Shown piece after piece: positions 53,729-62,093 of a stretch of 64,000 nucleotides of DNA (position 1 is its first letter; the number at the start of each line of letters is the position of its first letter). Source of the stretch: UBA5018 sp947463165. GTDB taxonomy: Bacteria > Cyanobacteriota > Cyanobacteriia > PCC-6307 > Cyanobiaceae. Under the pieces are notes generated by a model. That model was given only the letters and a program-made list of their open reading frames with translations. It was not told where the DNA came from and did not search any database. Where the stretch lies: positions 1 to 64,000 of the forward strand of contig CALRTY020000001.1 in NCBI GenBank assembly GCA_943371245.1, in the 5' to 3' direction. The translations under genes were made by a program, and so were the position numbers.

Positions 53729-55390
53729 TTAAGGCCTCCATGGGGATTCACCCAGCACTTCCCAGAAGCTGTATTTATTGCGGTGAGTTAGCCCCAGATG
53801 AGCGCGGTAGCTGTCGTGGGGCTCGTGGCCGGCCCAATCGTTGATCTTGGCCGCCAAGACGCTACAGGTGGCCAGGTGGCGTGCGGCGTGCTTGTAGCGA
53901 CTGGAGCGGGTCAAATCCAGGCTGAAATCCACCATCGCTCGCAGGCAGAGCGTGGCCGCTAACGGCTGCTGGGCCGCTAGGGCTTCTCCCACGGCACTCA
54001 GCAGTTCATAACTGTTGCCATCGAGTTCAAGGTGGCGGGCCAGGATCAGTCGGGCAGCCCGGCGCTGGTCGGGCCACTGATGTAGAAACTGCAGCGCATC
54101 ATCGAAGCTAGGGTAAGCAAAAACCAGATCGAAAGCTCGCTCTTCTGCTTCCACATCCTCGAAAGCTGGCAGCGCTTTGAGGTAGTCGCGCAGGTGCCGA
54201 ATTGAAAGCAATCGCTCCACACAACTCCAGCGCAGGGCCTGGGCTTCGCTGGGGCGCGCCAGGGCTTCCAGGGCGGCGATGCAGGCATCGAGCCAATCCA
54301 GATAACTAGCCGGACGCCTCTGTAGATAGGGCTCGGCAGCCTCCAGCAGCAGCAGGGCATCGGCGGCGCGGCCGGCGGCGTTGAGTCGCCCCGCCACCCG
54401 AGCAGCAATCCCCGGCAGCTTCAGGGCGACTAGATGATGGTTGCGAAATTCAGCAAGGTAGCCCTCCGCATCGCCCAGGGCATCGGCGATGGCCAACATG
54501 GCGAGGCGCACCGCCTGGCGATGCCCGCTGACTTCTGGATCGCTATCGTCGTCGAAATCCGGCTCCAACTCGGCATCTAGGGCCTCATCATCAATCGGTT
54601 CGCTGGTACCATCCAATCCAACATCTATGGTTGCATCATCTATGGTTTCATCATCTTCCGGCTCATACTTGCCATCGAAGTCAGATATATAGAGAAAATC
54701 ATTCTCTGCTTCTAGTAAATCGAGTTGCTCCAACAGCTCGTCGTCTGATAATTCACTATCGAGAAGGTCTTCCAGTTCATCCTCCTGATCGGCCTGCGCA
54801 GGGCTTGGCGGACGTTTGGCCTCCAGCAACTGGCGCAGATGCAGCAGACCCTCCGGCGTAAGCGCCTCACTGAGATGGGGAATTAGCTGGTCGTATTGGC
54901 CGTAATCGTTGTCGAGCAGCGCAACCGCTACTTGATCCGCCAGCGTTGCCGGCGCCGGCTGGGCAAGGCAGGCCACCCGACCCAGGTCTGCTGATACCAG
55001 GTGAAACAGCCCTAGCGCAGCCTCGTCGCTGTCATCGCAGCGATCCAGCAGCGACTCCGCCAGATCCAGGAACCGCCACAGCAGCTCCATCGCCAGCTCG
55101 CCATCATGGCTTGCAATCGACCCCACGATCGCCTGGCGTTGCCGCTCGAGATCGGCCAGCAGCTCATCGCGGCGGCGCTTGTCTAGCCAACTGCCAGAAC
55201 GGGCGATCGTGGCCAGCCGCTTGCGCACCTGCTGGGCCACATCGGCGGCGCCCCCCTGTTCCGCCAGCGCCAGCCGCAAGGCCCGTTTGGCGGCGGCATT
55301 GCCCTGGCAAAGGTCCATCAGCAGCTCCGCCAGCCGCGCTGTGCCCAGGGCCTCCAGATTTTTGGCGTTGAGGCTGGTCTTGCTGGCCAT
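53729..55390 (-). CDS. DUF6880-family protein
   Basis: A 553-residue protein from the ATG at 55390 (MASKTSLNAKNLEALGTARL); a much longer open frame upstream is not coding. The N terminus shows DLCQGNAAAKRALRLALAEQ and VRKRLATIARSGSWLD, as in DUF6880. A central acidic insert (about residues 195-285) has many Asp and Glu. The C-terminal half is TPR/HEAT-like with ALLLLEAAEPYLQRRP and HLATCSVLAAKINDW. The function is unknown; a scaffold role is plausible. Confidence 0.72.
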   Translation of the reverse strand: MASKTSLNAKNLEALGTARLAELLMDLCQGNAAAKRALRLALAEQGGAADVAQQVRKRLATIARSGSWLDKRRRDELLADLERQRQAIVGSIASHDGELAMELLWRFLDLAESLLDRCDDSDEAALGLFHLVSADLGRVACLAQPAPATLADQVAVALLDNDYGQYDQLIPHLSEALTPEGLLHLRQLLEAKRPPSPAQADQEDELEDLLDSELSDDELLEQLDLLEAENDFLYISDFDGKYEPEDDETIDDATIDVGLDGTSEPIDDEALDAELEPDFDDDSDPEVSGHRQAVRLAMLAIADALGDAEGYLAEFRNHHLVALKLPGIAARVAGRLNAAGRAADALLLLEAAEPYLQRRPASYLDWLDACIAALEALARPSEAQALRWSCVERLLSIRHLRDYLKALPAFEDVEAEERAFDLVFAYPSFDDALQFLHQWPDQRRAARLILARHLELDGNSYELLSAVGEALAAQQPLAATLCLRAMVDFSLDLTRSSRYKHAARHLATCSVLAAKINDWAGHEPHDSYRAHLGLTHRNKYSFWEVLGESPWRP

Positions 55391-55612
55391 TTCGGCTGAT
55401 ATCTGATTGGGCTTGGATATGGAGAGGACAGGATATTGGGGAGGCTGGAACACCGGCGCACCTGGGCCGCCGCCGCTCACAGGTTGGCATGAATGGGAGT
55501 TGATTGAACTTCCGCCCATCCGCTTGCCCCCGCAGGTCGCGACAGCCAGGCACCATGGACGAATGGAGAGGAATGAAATAGATCTAATGGAATTGGCGAT
55601 GCGCTGGCCCCG

Positions 55613-55828
55613 GTGACCAAACTGAGCTTCGTGAAGGCTTACGCCGAGCAGTGCGGCGGCAGCGCAGACGATGCCGTCAAGATGCGCACCACCCAGCAGC
55701 TCGACGACGACCTGCTGGCGGGCCAGGTATGCCTGCATCGCAATGGCTTGCCGCTGCTGCCCTGGAGGTCCCAGGGGGCCCCGGTGGATCTGAAGCTGGT
55801 CAACAGCCTGCGGGACGAGCTGGCATGA
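55613..55828 (+). CDS. Small protein, possible antitoxin remnant
   Basis: 71 residues from a GTG at 55613, ending VDLKLVNSLRDELA with its stop overlapping an ATG as ATGA. The middle has CLHRNGLPLLPWRSQGAP. The position directly before a PIN-domain fragment and the coupling suggest the antitoxin partner of a VapC-type toxin, but no family was clearly recognised and there is no good ribosome-binding site. Confidence 0.35.
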   Translation: MTKLSFVKAYAEQCGGSADDAVKMRTTQQLDDDLLAGQVCLHRNGLPLLPWRSQGAPVDLKLVNSLRDELA

Positions 55829-55873
55829 GCGAACAAGCTGTAACTGGGAAACAGCTGATACCGGGATACAGCC

Positions 55874-55963
55874 TTGACCAACACCTACCTGCTGGCCCTG
55901 GCGGTGCACCACGGCGGCCGCGAGGCCCTGTGGTTGATCCATTTCACACCATCCGATGGGTGA
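55874..55963 (+). pseudogene. C-terminal fragment of a PIN-domain (VapC-like) toxin
   Basis: The frame from 55874 reads TNTYLLALAVHHGGREALWL, matching the C-terminal motif of VapC-type PIN nucleases (xDxYLLALAxxHGGxLATFD). The N-terminal PIN region with its other acidic residues is missing and the end diverges, so the toxin is dead by internal deletion. It would be frame-disrupted relative to the ATG overlapping the upstream gene. Confidence 0.5.
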
Positions 55964-56056
55964 TAGATAGGCAGCGGAACCGCCTCTGACCCGCCCAGAA
56001 CCAAGGCCAGCACAGGGATGGCCAGTTAATATAAAAACTATTAAGTAAAGCTCAAC

Positions 56057-57517
56057 GTGACGCAGTGGGGCTTCTATGGCAGGAAGCGCGAGCGAGCGGA
56101 GCTTACGCAGGTGCTCGTGCACGGGCGCTGGTTTTTCCTGCAGATCTCCGGACGGCGCCGCATCGGCAAGACCCGGCTGGTGCTGGAGCTGCTGCAGCCG
56201 GAGCGCCGGGAGCGGGTGCTCTACATCCAGATCCCCGACTCCGATCCGGCCGGCGTGGTGAGCACCGCCCGCGATTTCATGCAGAACTTCGGGGTGAGCG
56301 CACCTCTACCCCATGACCTGCGCTCTCTGGCGGTGCGCATCGGTGAACTCTGCGACGAAGGCTGGATCGTGGCCCTCGATGAGTTCCAATACTTCAATCG
56401 AAAGGCCCTCTATCCCTTCACCTCCGAGCTTCAATCCGTGGTGGACCGGCTTGCCGCCACGCCCGAGGCCCGAGGCGGCCTGATCGTGCTGGGCTCCCTG
56501 CACACTGAGATGCAGGCGCTCCTGGAGGACCGCAGCGCTCCCTTATATCAGCGCACCACCGCAACCATCAACCTGGGGCATCTCGACATCGCCTCGCTGC
56601 TGGAACTGCTGGAAGCCCATGCGGACAGCTCGCCGGAGCGATTGCTATTTCTCTGGAACCTGTTTGAGGGGGTTCCCAAGTTCTATCGCGACTGCTTCGA
56701 GCATGGGGTGATCAACGCCGATCGGAGAACACTGCTGGAGAAGATGTTCTTTAGCAGCAGTTCACCCCTGCGAACGGAAGCAGAAAACTGGTTTCTCAGG
56801 GAACTCAAGGGCCGCTACGACTTGGTACTGAAGTATGTGGCACGCAACCCAGGCTGCACCCATACCGACCTGCAGTCCCATGCCGATTCCGTTGCCCCCG
56901 CACTCGGCAGCCAGGTGGGCGGCTACCTAAAGATATTGGAAGAACGCTACGAATTGGTGGAGAAAAGATTGCCGATGTTCGCCAATTCCAAGGCCCGTCA
57001 GGGCCATTACATGATCCGCGACAACTTCCTGCGCAGTTGGCTAGATGCCCTGGCGATGCCCACCGCAGCCATAAACTTCAGGCCGCTACCGGTGCTGGTG
57101 GAACAGGCCGACCAGAGGCTGATGACGGTCGAGGGCCATGGCCTGGAGCGGCTGGTGGGGCAGCTCTACGAGGAACGCAGCCGCCTCGGGATTGGCGATT
57201 TCCCGCTCACCTCCCCCATCAAGGGCTGGTGGGACCGCAGGGGCGACACCGAAATTGACCTGGTGGCCCTCGATGAAACCTCCAAGCGCCTGCGGCTGGG
57301 CAGTTGCAAGCGCTCCGAACTAGCGCTGATCAAGGATCTGGCCCGCTTCGATGGCCATGTGGCCCGCTTCCAGAAGGCCTTCCCCCGCTTCTCGGACTGG
57401 CAGGTGGAGAAGGTAGCCATCGCTCCATCCCTAACGCCAGAAGCTCGGCAGACGATCGCAGCAGCTGGCTACCTGCCGCAGTCGCTAGACGATCTCACGC
57501 TTGGGCTCCGCTCATGA
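56057..57517 (+). CDS. Archaeal-type AAA ATPase with DUF234/PD-(D/E)XK-like C terminus
   Basis: A 486-residue cytosolic protein. Walker A is GRRRIGKT (32-39), Walker B is IVALDEFQYF (near 108-117), and the sensor-like segment GLIVLGSLHTEMQALL follows. A winged-helix stretch (about 265-330) precedes a C-terminal domain with GDTEIDLVALDETSKRLRLG and CKRS, giving an ExD...K pattern (Glu399, Asp401, Lys418) like PD-(D/E)XK nucleases. Family members are STAND-like ATPases of unknown role. The start is a GTG. The neighbours are broken toxin-antitoxin loci. Confidence 0.78.
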   Translation: MTQWGFYGRKRERAELTQVLVHGRWFFLQISGRRRIGKTRLVLELLQPERRERVLYIQIPDSDPAGVVSTARDFMQNFGVSAPLPHDLRSLAVRIGELCDEGWIVALDEFQYFNRKALYPFTSELQSVVDRLAATPEARGGLIVLGSLHTEMQALLEDRSAPLYQRTTATINLGHLDIASLLELLEAHADSSPERLLFLWNLFEGVPKFYRDCFEHGVINADRRTLLEKMFFSSSSPLRTEAENWFLRELKGRYDLVLKYVARNPGCTHTDLQSHADSVAPALGSQVGGYLKILEERYELVEKRLPMFANSKARQGHYMIRDNFLRSWLDALAMPTAAINFRPLPVLVEQADQRLMTVEGHGLERLVGQLYEERSRLGIGDFPLTSPIKGWWDRRGDTEIDLVALDETSKRLRLGSCKRSELALIKDLARFDGHVARFQKAFPRFSDWQVEKVAIAPSLTPEARQTIAAAGYLPQSLDDLTLGLRS

Positions 57518-57828
57518 GGTATGCATCTTTTGAGTGAAACCGCCCCCCCGCAGCCGGATGCTGCGCACCAACTACTGAGTGGCTTCCGAATCCGCCCGCA
57601 GCGTGGCCTGGAAGAACGGCGAGGAGCGCAGGTTTTAGAGGCCCCAAAGGTTTGGCAGCGCCATGGGGCGAAGTATTGGCAAGGAGCCGCAATCCGCCAA
57701 TACTGGCCATGTATTGGCTGATTTGGCAATACATCGCAGCGGTGCCCGCTTCGCCAACCCGGGCGGCGCGGAGCTGGGCCTGACCAATCCCTGGCCCATG
57801 CCAGGGGCCTTCCGCTCCACCATTATCA
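57518..57828. other. Gene-free spacer with alternating inverted repeats
   Basis: No gene was identified. Four arms of a GTATTGGC-type word alternate in orientation at 57673, 57697, 57712 and about 57727, able to form competing hairpins. Short frames here lack family features and may be gene debris. Confidence 0.4.
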
Positions 57829-57887
57829 GGAATCCCAATAAACGCTATTTATTAAGAATCCTGTTATTGTGCGTTTATTGAGATTCC
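57829..57887 (+). promoter_or_regulatory. Candidate HipB operator
   Basis: Inverted arms GGAATCCCAATAAACGC (57829-57845) and GCGTTTATTGAGATTCC (57871-57887) match at 16 of 17 positions, separated by 25 AT-rich bases. The element ends 10 bp before the hipB start, as expected for autoregulation of a HipBA locus. Confidence 0.6.
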
Positions 57888-57896
57888 GAGTAGGCC

Positions 57897-58151
57897 GTGG
57901 CCGCCGAGGAGCAGCTGATTCTTGCCCCCGCCCAGCTGGGCTTGCTCCTCAAGGGGGTGAGGCGCCAGCAGAATATGAGCCAGCAGCAGCTGGCGCTCAA
58001 AGCCGGTGGCACCAGCCAGGCGCGCCTCTCCCAACTCGAATTGCAGCCTGGGCGTCTCACCTTGGAGCGCCTGCTGTTGATCCTGGCGGCCCTAAACCTG
58101 GAGCTGGTGGTGAGACCACGCCAAAGCCCAACGGAGTCGGCCGAGTGGTGA
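57897..58151 (+). CDS. HipB-like XRE-family antitoxin/repressor
   Basis: An 84-residue DNA-binding protein from a GTG at 57897. The helix-turn-helix is RRQQNMSQQQLALKAGGTSQARLSQLE, quoted in part as MSQQQLALKAGGTSQARLSQ, followed by a LLLILAALNLELVVRPR strand typical of HipB. It would neutralise HipA and repress its own promoter through the inverted repeat upstream. The hipA frame overlaps its stop by 4 bp. Confidence 0.82.
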   Translation: MAAEEQLILAPAQLGLLLKGVRRQQNMSQQQLALKAGGTSQARLSQLELQPGRLTLERLLLILAALNLELVVRPRQSPTESAEW

Positions 58152-58432
58152 TCGGCCGGCCAACGCGGGCACGCTCATTAGCGGTGTGGATGAACGGCGA
58201 ACGGGTCGGCAGCTGGTGGCTGCCAGCCCAGGGGGCTCAACAGTTCAGCTACGACGACAGTTGGCTCCGCTCTAGTCAGTTCCGGCCGCTGTCACTATCT
58301 ATGCCCGCTGGCTTCGGGGGCCCAAGGCTCACGGGCAGCGCCGTGGAGAGCTGGTTTGACAACCTGCTGCCCGACAGCAACGCCATCTGCCGCAGGGCCC
58401 AGACCCGTTTTCACACCGCCAAACAGTACTAA
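58148..58432 (+). pseudogene. Truncated HipA toxin, N-terminal part only
   Basis: The frame from a GTG at 58148 encodes about 94 residues of a HipA N-terminal domain: LAVWMNGERVGSWWLPAQG, FSYDDSWLRSSQFRPLSLSM, and VESWFDNLLPDSNAICRRAQ. It then stops after HTAKQY, so the kinase domain (about 300 residues) is missing. The toxin is not functional; the repressor may still act. Confidence 0.72.
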
Positions 58433-58536
58433 GCGCGGCTTCCGGTTAGCGGGATGGTGGATACGGACAGCCATGGGCTGAATCGCACCGCCGAGTGGAA
58501 TAAAGTATTAGGGCGCGAATATTCACGTGGTTAGCC

Positions 58537-58887
58537 CTATAGCAACTCATATCCTGCATCTGCTGGCGATACCACCGAAATGAACCTAAGCGGCTCGGTG
58601 CCGTTGTTGTGAACACCATGCACACACTTTGAGTAAGCAACCACGATATCTCCAGCCACCACCAGCTTTACCTCTCCAGATTCATGAACCTGATATTCCC
58701 CTTGACCAGACAGAATAGTCCAGGTATCTTGGCCGAACGGGTGAACATGTGCAGCGATTCTTTGCCCAGGCTCGACATGCCAAGCTACGACGACAGCCTC
58801 GGCAGTTTCGTCAACAACAGATCGAATGGGCTCACCAGCTGATGGCAGCATGAAATCAGCGCTCTTGAAAATTCGATTCGTATTCAT
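58537..58887 (-). CDS. Cupin-domain protein
   Basis: A 116-residue single-domain cupin from the ATG at 58887. Motif 1 is in HVEPGQRIAAHVHPFGQD and motif 2 in AGDIVVAYSKCVHGVHNNG. Both His clusters are present, so a metal site is likely. Such small cupins range from enzymes to sensors; the substrate is unknown. A Cys follows the first His of motif 2 (KCVHG). Confidence 0.78.
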   Translation of the reverse strand: MNTNRIFKSADFMLPSAGEPIRSVVDETAEAVVVAWHVEPGQRIAAHVHPFGQDTWTILSGQGEYQVHESGEVKLVVAGDIVVAYSKCVHGVHNNGTEPLRFISVVSPADAGYELL

Positions 58888-59682
58888 GTTGCTTCGCTGA
58901 GAAAGATGATCTGGAATACTTGGCAAAACTTTACTATGCGCCTTGCCCGTTAGCGCGCTAACTCTGTGTTGGGCAGCTCCATGAACCAGGGCCAGCTGGC
59001 AGTTAAATTCCTTGAACCAGAGGAAAGCTGCAGAAGTGGACGAAAACCTTATTTTCGCATAGGCTTAGTCTGCATCCTTCATAGTGTAGCCGTGGTTTAC
59101 GGACCCGTGAACCGCAGGTTCCACAACCGTCTCGATCGCCGAACCAGGCCTCGCCTTCGACTTCACGGCCGGCATAACCAATAAAGATCGCGATCACGGG
59201 GCAGATGTAGACACCGCCTAAACTCATACTTCCTCTGCTTTGCGTGCTGTTTGGCTGGGACACTAGAACGCCCTGATTAGGCAAAAAACGTTGTTCAGCG
59301 GACGCTATTTTTTGCGCACCGCCGCAAAAACCTTGTTTGGAATTCCTTGTTCTTAATGTCAATCTCCAGTATCTCTGGTTGGCATGTTAACTGAATCAAC
59401 AACTAACGCGGATAGTCCCATAGAGTAACATTTTCATGAATCTACCGTTATAAAACCAATCGCTTGCTACGGTATTTCGATACATCGCCGTCTCACGAAT
59501 AGGAATCTTGACCTCACAAGCAAGAATGTAGTCTTAATCTTAGCGCGACAGTGGCGGAAGGGCAAGTAGCGCGATATTTGGTGCCTGCGATTGAAGATCA
59601 GCGGCGGGCGCTTGGTAGTGCACAGAACATTACCGCTGTTGCATTCACTATCTGAATGTTATGCAATGCCCAAACAAGCATC
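58888..59682. other. Spacer without recognised genes
   Basis: 795 bp with only short, unconvincing frames. It has a perfect 14-bp palindrome GTTAGCGCGCTAAC at 58949-58962. A minus-strand frame of 37 residues (MPAVKSKARPGSAIETVVEP at the start, ending at 59056-59058) looks protein-like but has no known family. Composition is more AT-rich to the right. Confidence 0.4.
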
Positions 59683-61482
59683 TCATGGCTCAAATCCAAT
59701 CGGCGCCCCGCTGCTGGCATCCCACAGCCGCAGGGTTTTGTCTGATGAGCCGGAGACGATGCGGCGGCCATCGGGGCTGAACGCCACCGAATTCACCGAA
59801 CTGGTGTGGCCCTGAAGAGGCGGGCCCAGCTGCTTGCCGCTGCTGGCATCCCATAGCCGCAGGCTGTTATCCCAGGAGCCGGAGACGATGCGGCGGCCAT
59901 CGGGGCTGAACGCCACCGACAACACCTGCCTGGTGTGGCCCTGAAGCGGCGGGCCCAGCTGCTTGCCGCTGCTGGCATCCCACAGCCTCAGGCTGTTGTC
60001 TCTTGAGCCGGAGACGATGCGGCGGCCATCGGGGCTGAACGCCACCGAATACACCAGAGCGGTGTGGCCCTGAAGCGGCGGGCCCAGCTGCTTGCCGCTG
60101 CTGGCATCCCACAGCCGCAGGGTTCTGTCGTCTGAGCCGGAGACGATGCGGCGGCCATCGGGGCTGAACGCCACCGAGTTCACCTCATCGGTGTGGCCCT
60201 GAAGCGGCGGGCCCAGCTGCTTGCCGCTGCTGGCATCCCACAGCCTCAGGCTGTTGTCTCTTGAGCCGGAGACGATGCGGCGGCCATCGGGGCTGAACGC
60301 CACCGACCACACCGAACTGGTGTGGCCCAGAAGCGGCGGGCCCAGCTGCTTGCCGCTGCTGGCATCCCACAGCCGCAGGCTGTTGTCGACTGAGCCGGAG
60401 ACGATGCGGCGGCCATCGGGGCTGAACGCCACCGACAACACCTCCCTGGTGTGGCCCTGAAGCGCGTAGATCAAGCCGCGGACTGGGGCCTGAGCCGCTG
60501 GTGGGGCCGGAGGAATAGCCGGCACCGCTGGTGCCTGGGTTGCAGCTGCCTTGGGCTCCTGGGCTGCTGCATGTTGCGGCTGCGGTGCAGGGCGGGGTGA
60601 GACTGGCTGCACGGCCAGGGTGGCTGGTTTGGTGTTTTGATTCAGAAATACCTCCCCCACGAGCGCCTCCGACACCCAGGGAGTCTGCTCACTGCCGGTG
60701 GCTTGCACTACATCGCCACGCACCCGGCGGAATAGCTGGCCCACTTCCAGATTGGGTGTACGGAGGTGGAGCAGCAGAGAGGCGGTGAATGGAGAATTCG
60801 AGCTGTTTTCGAGCCAATCACGGGCCTCCTTACCGGGCGCGGTGGAGAAGGCGATGAAGGTGCCGCTGCCGGAGTTGACCGGCGCAGCCAGTCCACGGCT
60901 TGCACCGCCGCGGGTGGTGGTGCGCCAGCGGCGAATGAATGGATTGTTGCGGCAGGCATCGAGAATGAAGATCTTGGCGGTGGCGCTGGTGACTTCCACC
61001 GCGTTGATCACCTTGCCGAGAGGCACAGCGTCGTATTGGGCATCACCCTGTCGGTTCAGGCGAGCGTTGATCGGCACCAGATAGTTCTCGCCCTCCACCT
61101 GCACGCCATGGCCTGAGAAGTAGAACAGTCCGATTTCACCCGCTCCCAGCCGGCGGCTGAAAGCCTCCACCGCCTCATCGATCGTGCGTTTGTCGGCATC
61201 CAGCACAAGAGTCACCTGGAACCCGATATCCCGAAGCGTGCTCGTTACATCCTTCGCATCGTTCACCGCATTGGCTAATGGCCCATCCACGTAGGCGCCA
61301 TTGCCGATCACCAGCGCCGAGCGCCTGCCGGCCTGTGCCACGGCCTGGGCCAACAGCTCACTGTGTAGCGCCTGTGTCCCTACCCGCTGGGGCGTTGCCG
61401 CCAGCGCCGCCAACGGGCCACCAACCGTCACGGTCTCCGCAAGTAGCCCCAGTGCAACCGCAACCCCCAGCCTGGCCATCAC
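59683..61482 (-). CDS. Exported caspase-family peptidase with six WD40 repeats
   Basis: A 599-residue protein. A signal peptide (MMARLGVAVALGLLAETVTV) is followed by a peptidase C14-type domain (about 50-280) with catalytic His125 in YFSGHGVQVEGENYL and Cys177 in FILDACRNN. A Pro/Ala-rich linker (about 285-335) leads to six WD40 repeats of exactly 43 residues (342-599). The repeats are nearly identical and vary at only a few positions. It is the last gene of a coupled three-gene unit, its start overlapping the upstream stop by 4 bp. A role in regulated proteolysis, cell death or recognition is inferred from the family. Confidence 0.88.
   Translation of the reverse strand: MMARLGVAVALGLLAETVTVGGPLAALAATPQRVGTQALHSELLAQAVAQAGRRSALVIGNGAYVDGPLANAVNDAKDVTSTLRDIGFQVTLVLDADKRTIDEAVEAFSRRLGAGEIGLFYFSGHGVQVEGENYLVPINARLNRQGDAQYDAVPLGKVINAVEVTSATAKIFILDACRNNPFIRRWRTTTRGGASRGLAAPVNSGSGTFIAFSTAPGKEARDWLENSSNSPFTASLLLHLRTPNLEVGQLFRRVRGDVVQATGSEQTPWVSEALVGEVFLNQNTKPATLAVQPVSPRPAPQPQHAAAQEPKAAATQAPAVPAIPPAPPAAQAPVRGLIYALQGHTREVLSVAFSPDGRRIVSGSVDNSLRLWDASSGKQLGPPLLGHTSSVWSVAFSPDGRRIVSGSRDNSLRLWDASSGKQLGPPLQGHTDEVNSVAFSPDGRRIVSGSDDRTLRLWDASSGKQLGPPLQGHTALVYSVAFSPDGRRIVSGSRDNSLRLWDASSGKQLGPPLQGHTRQVLSVAFSPDGRRIVSGSWDNSLRLWDASSGKQLGPPLQGHTSSVNSVAFSPDGRRIVSGSSDKTLRLWDASSGAPIGFEP
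59686..60459. repeat. Six 129-bp WD40-coding tandem repeats
   Basis: Each unit contains an invariant block including GAGACGATGCGGCGGCCATC. Units differ mainly at codons following GHT and around the SGSxD turn. The homogeneity suggests recent duplication or gene conversion. Confidence 0.95.
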
Positions 61483-62093
61483 TGCAGCCCGTAGGGCCGC
61501 ACTCTTAAAGCGAGCAGGCCGTTAGGCTCCATCTCTACAAGATTCAGCACATACACCACATCGGGATTGCGGCTGAGTTTGGCGAACTGTTTCTCCGTGA
61601 ACACCGTCGTTAAATTCACAATCGCCGCATCCCTGGCGCCATCTACTTGGATAGCGGAACTGGGCAACGGATCGATCGGCAGGCTTAGCCCCCGGATCGG
61701 CCGCGCCTTCTGCTGGCGGCCGTTGGGCAGCGTCACCCAAAGCTCTTGGGGCTGAATGAATTCGATTGTGCTCACTTGAGCCATTGCAACCTTCTGGCTC
61801 TGCTGCCCCACCGCCAGGGTCACGCTTGAGACGGTGAGGTTCACAAGCCGGCCGCTCAGCGATCCCCCTCGCTTGAGGCGCACAGTGGCATTGGCGGGCA
61901 GAGCTACTGGCCAGGCGCTGCGACTGGAGGTGGCAGCCGGCCTTGCCTGGGCCACCAGCGCTTGCGACAGCCCCAGAGACTCAGCTGCTAGAGGTACTGC
62001 TATCGGGGCTATCAACGCCAGGGACAACAGCAGGGGCAGCGGCGGCTTCAGGGGGGCAGTGGGCTTACGGGCGTAAATGTTATCGCGGTTCAA
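61479..62093 (-). CDS. Small exported beta-rich protein
   Basis: A 204-residue protein with a signal or anchor (about residues 17-38, PPLPLLLSLALIAPIAVPLA). The mature region (about 65-110) has VRLKRGGSLSGRLVNLTVSS and MAQVSTIEFI, an SH3/Sm-like beta pattern, followed by LWVTLPNGRQQKARPIRG and a C-terminal strand set ending RVRPYGLQ. No family was recognised. It overlaps the caspase gene downstream and the membrane-protein gene upstream by 4 bp each, so all three are probably one functional unit. Confidence 0.7.
   Translation of the reverse strand: MNRDNIYARKPTAPLKPPLPLLLSLALIAPIAVPLAAESLGLSQALVAQARPAATSSRSAWPVALPANATVRLKRGGSLSGRLVNLTVSSVTLAVGQQSQKVAMAQVSTIEFIQPQELWVTLPNGRQQKARPIRGLSLPIDPLPSSAIQVDGARDAAIVNLTTVFTEKQFAKLSRNPDVVYVLNLVEMEPNGLLALRVRPYGLQ

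Noticed and set aside
55391..56122. N-terminal extension of the DUF6880 gene (797 codons)
   Set aside because: The extension has no family features and overlaps the PIN fragment and other frames. The ATG at 55390 starts the recognised domain.
58949..58972. Integron attC-like site (palindrome GTTAGCGCGCTAAC with GTTGGGC nearby)
   Set aside because: The core-site order and spacing do not match an attC. The outer GCCC/GGGC arms pair with a bulge on one side only, and no integrase or cassette array is present.
59268..59340. Possible attC-type hairpin around GTTGTTCAGCGGACGC
   Set aside because: The expected complementary arm is not found; the repeated TTGTT words are in the same sense.
59003..59362. 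Minus-strand 119-codon frame
   Set aside because: It is Cys- and Arg-rich with no family pattern, and another frame over the same bases looks more protein-like but is short.
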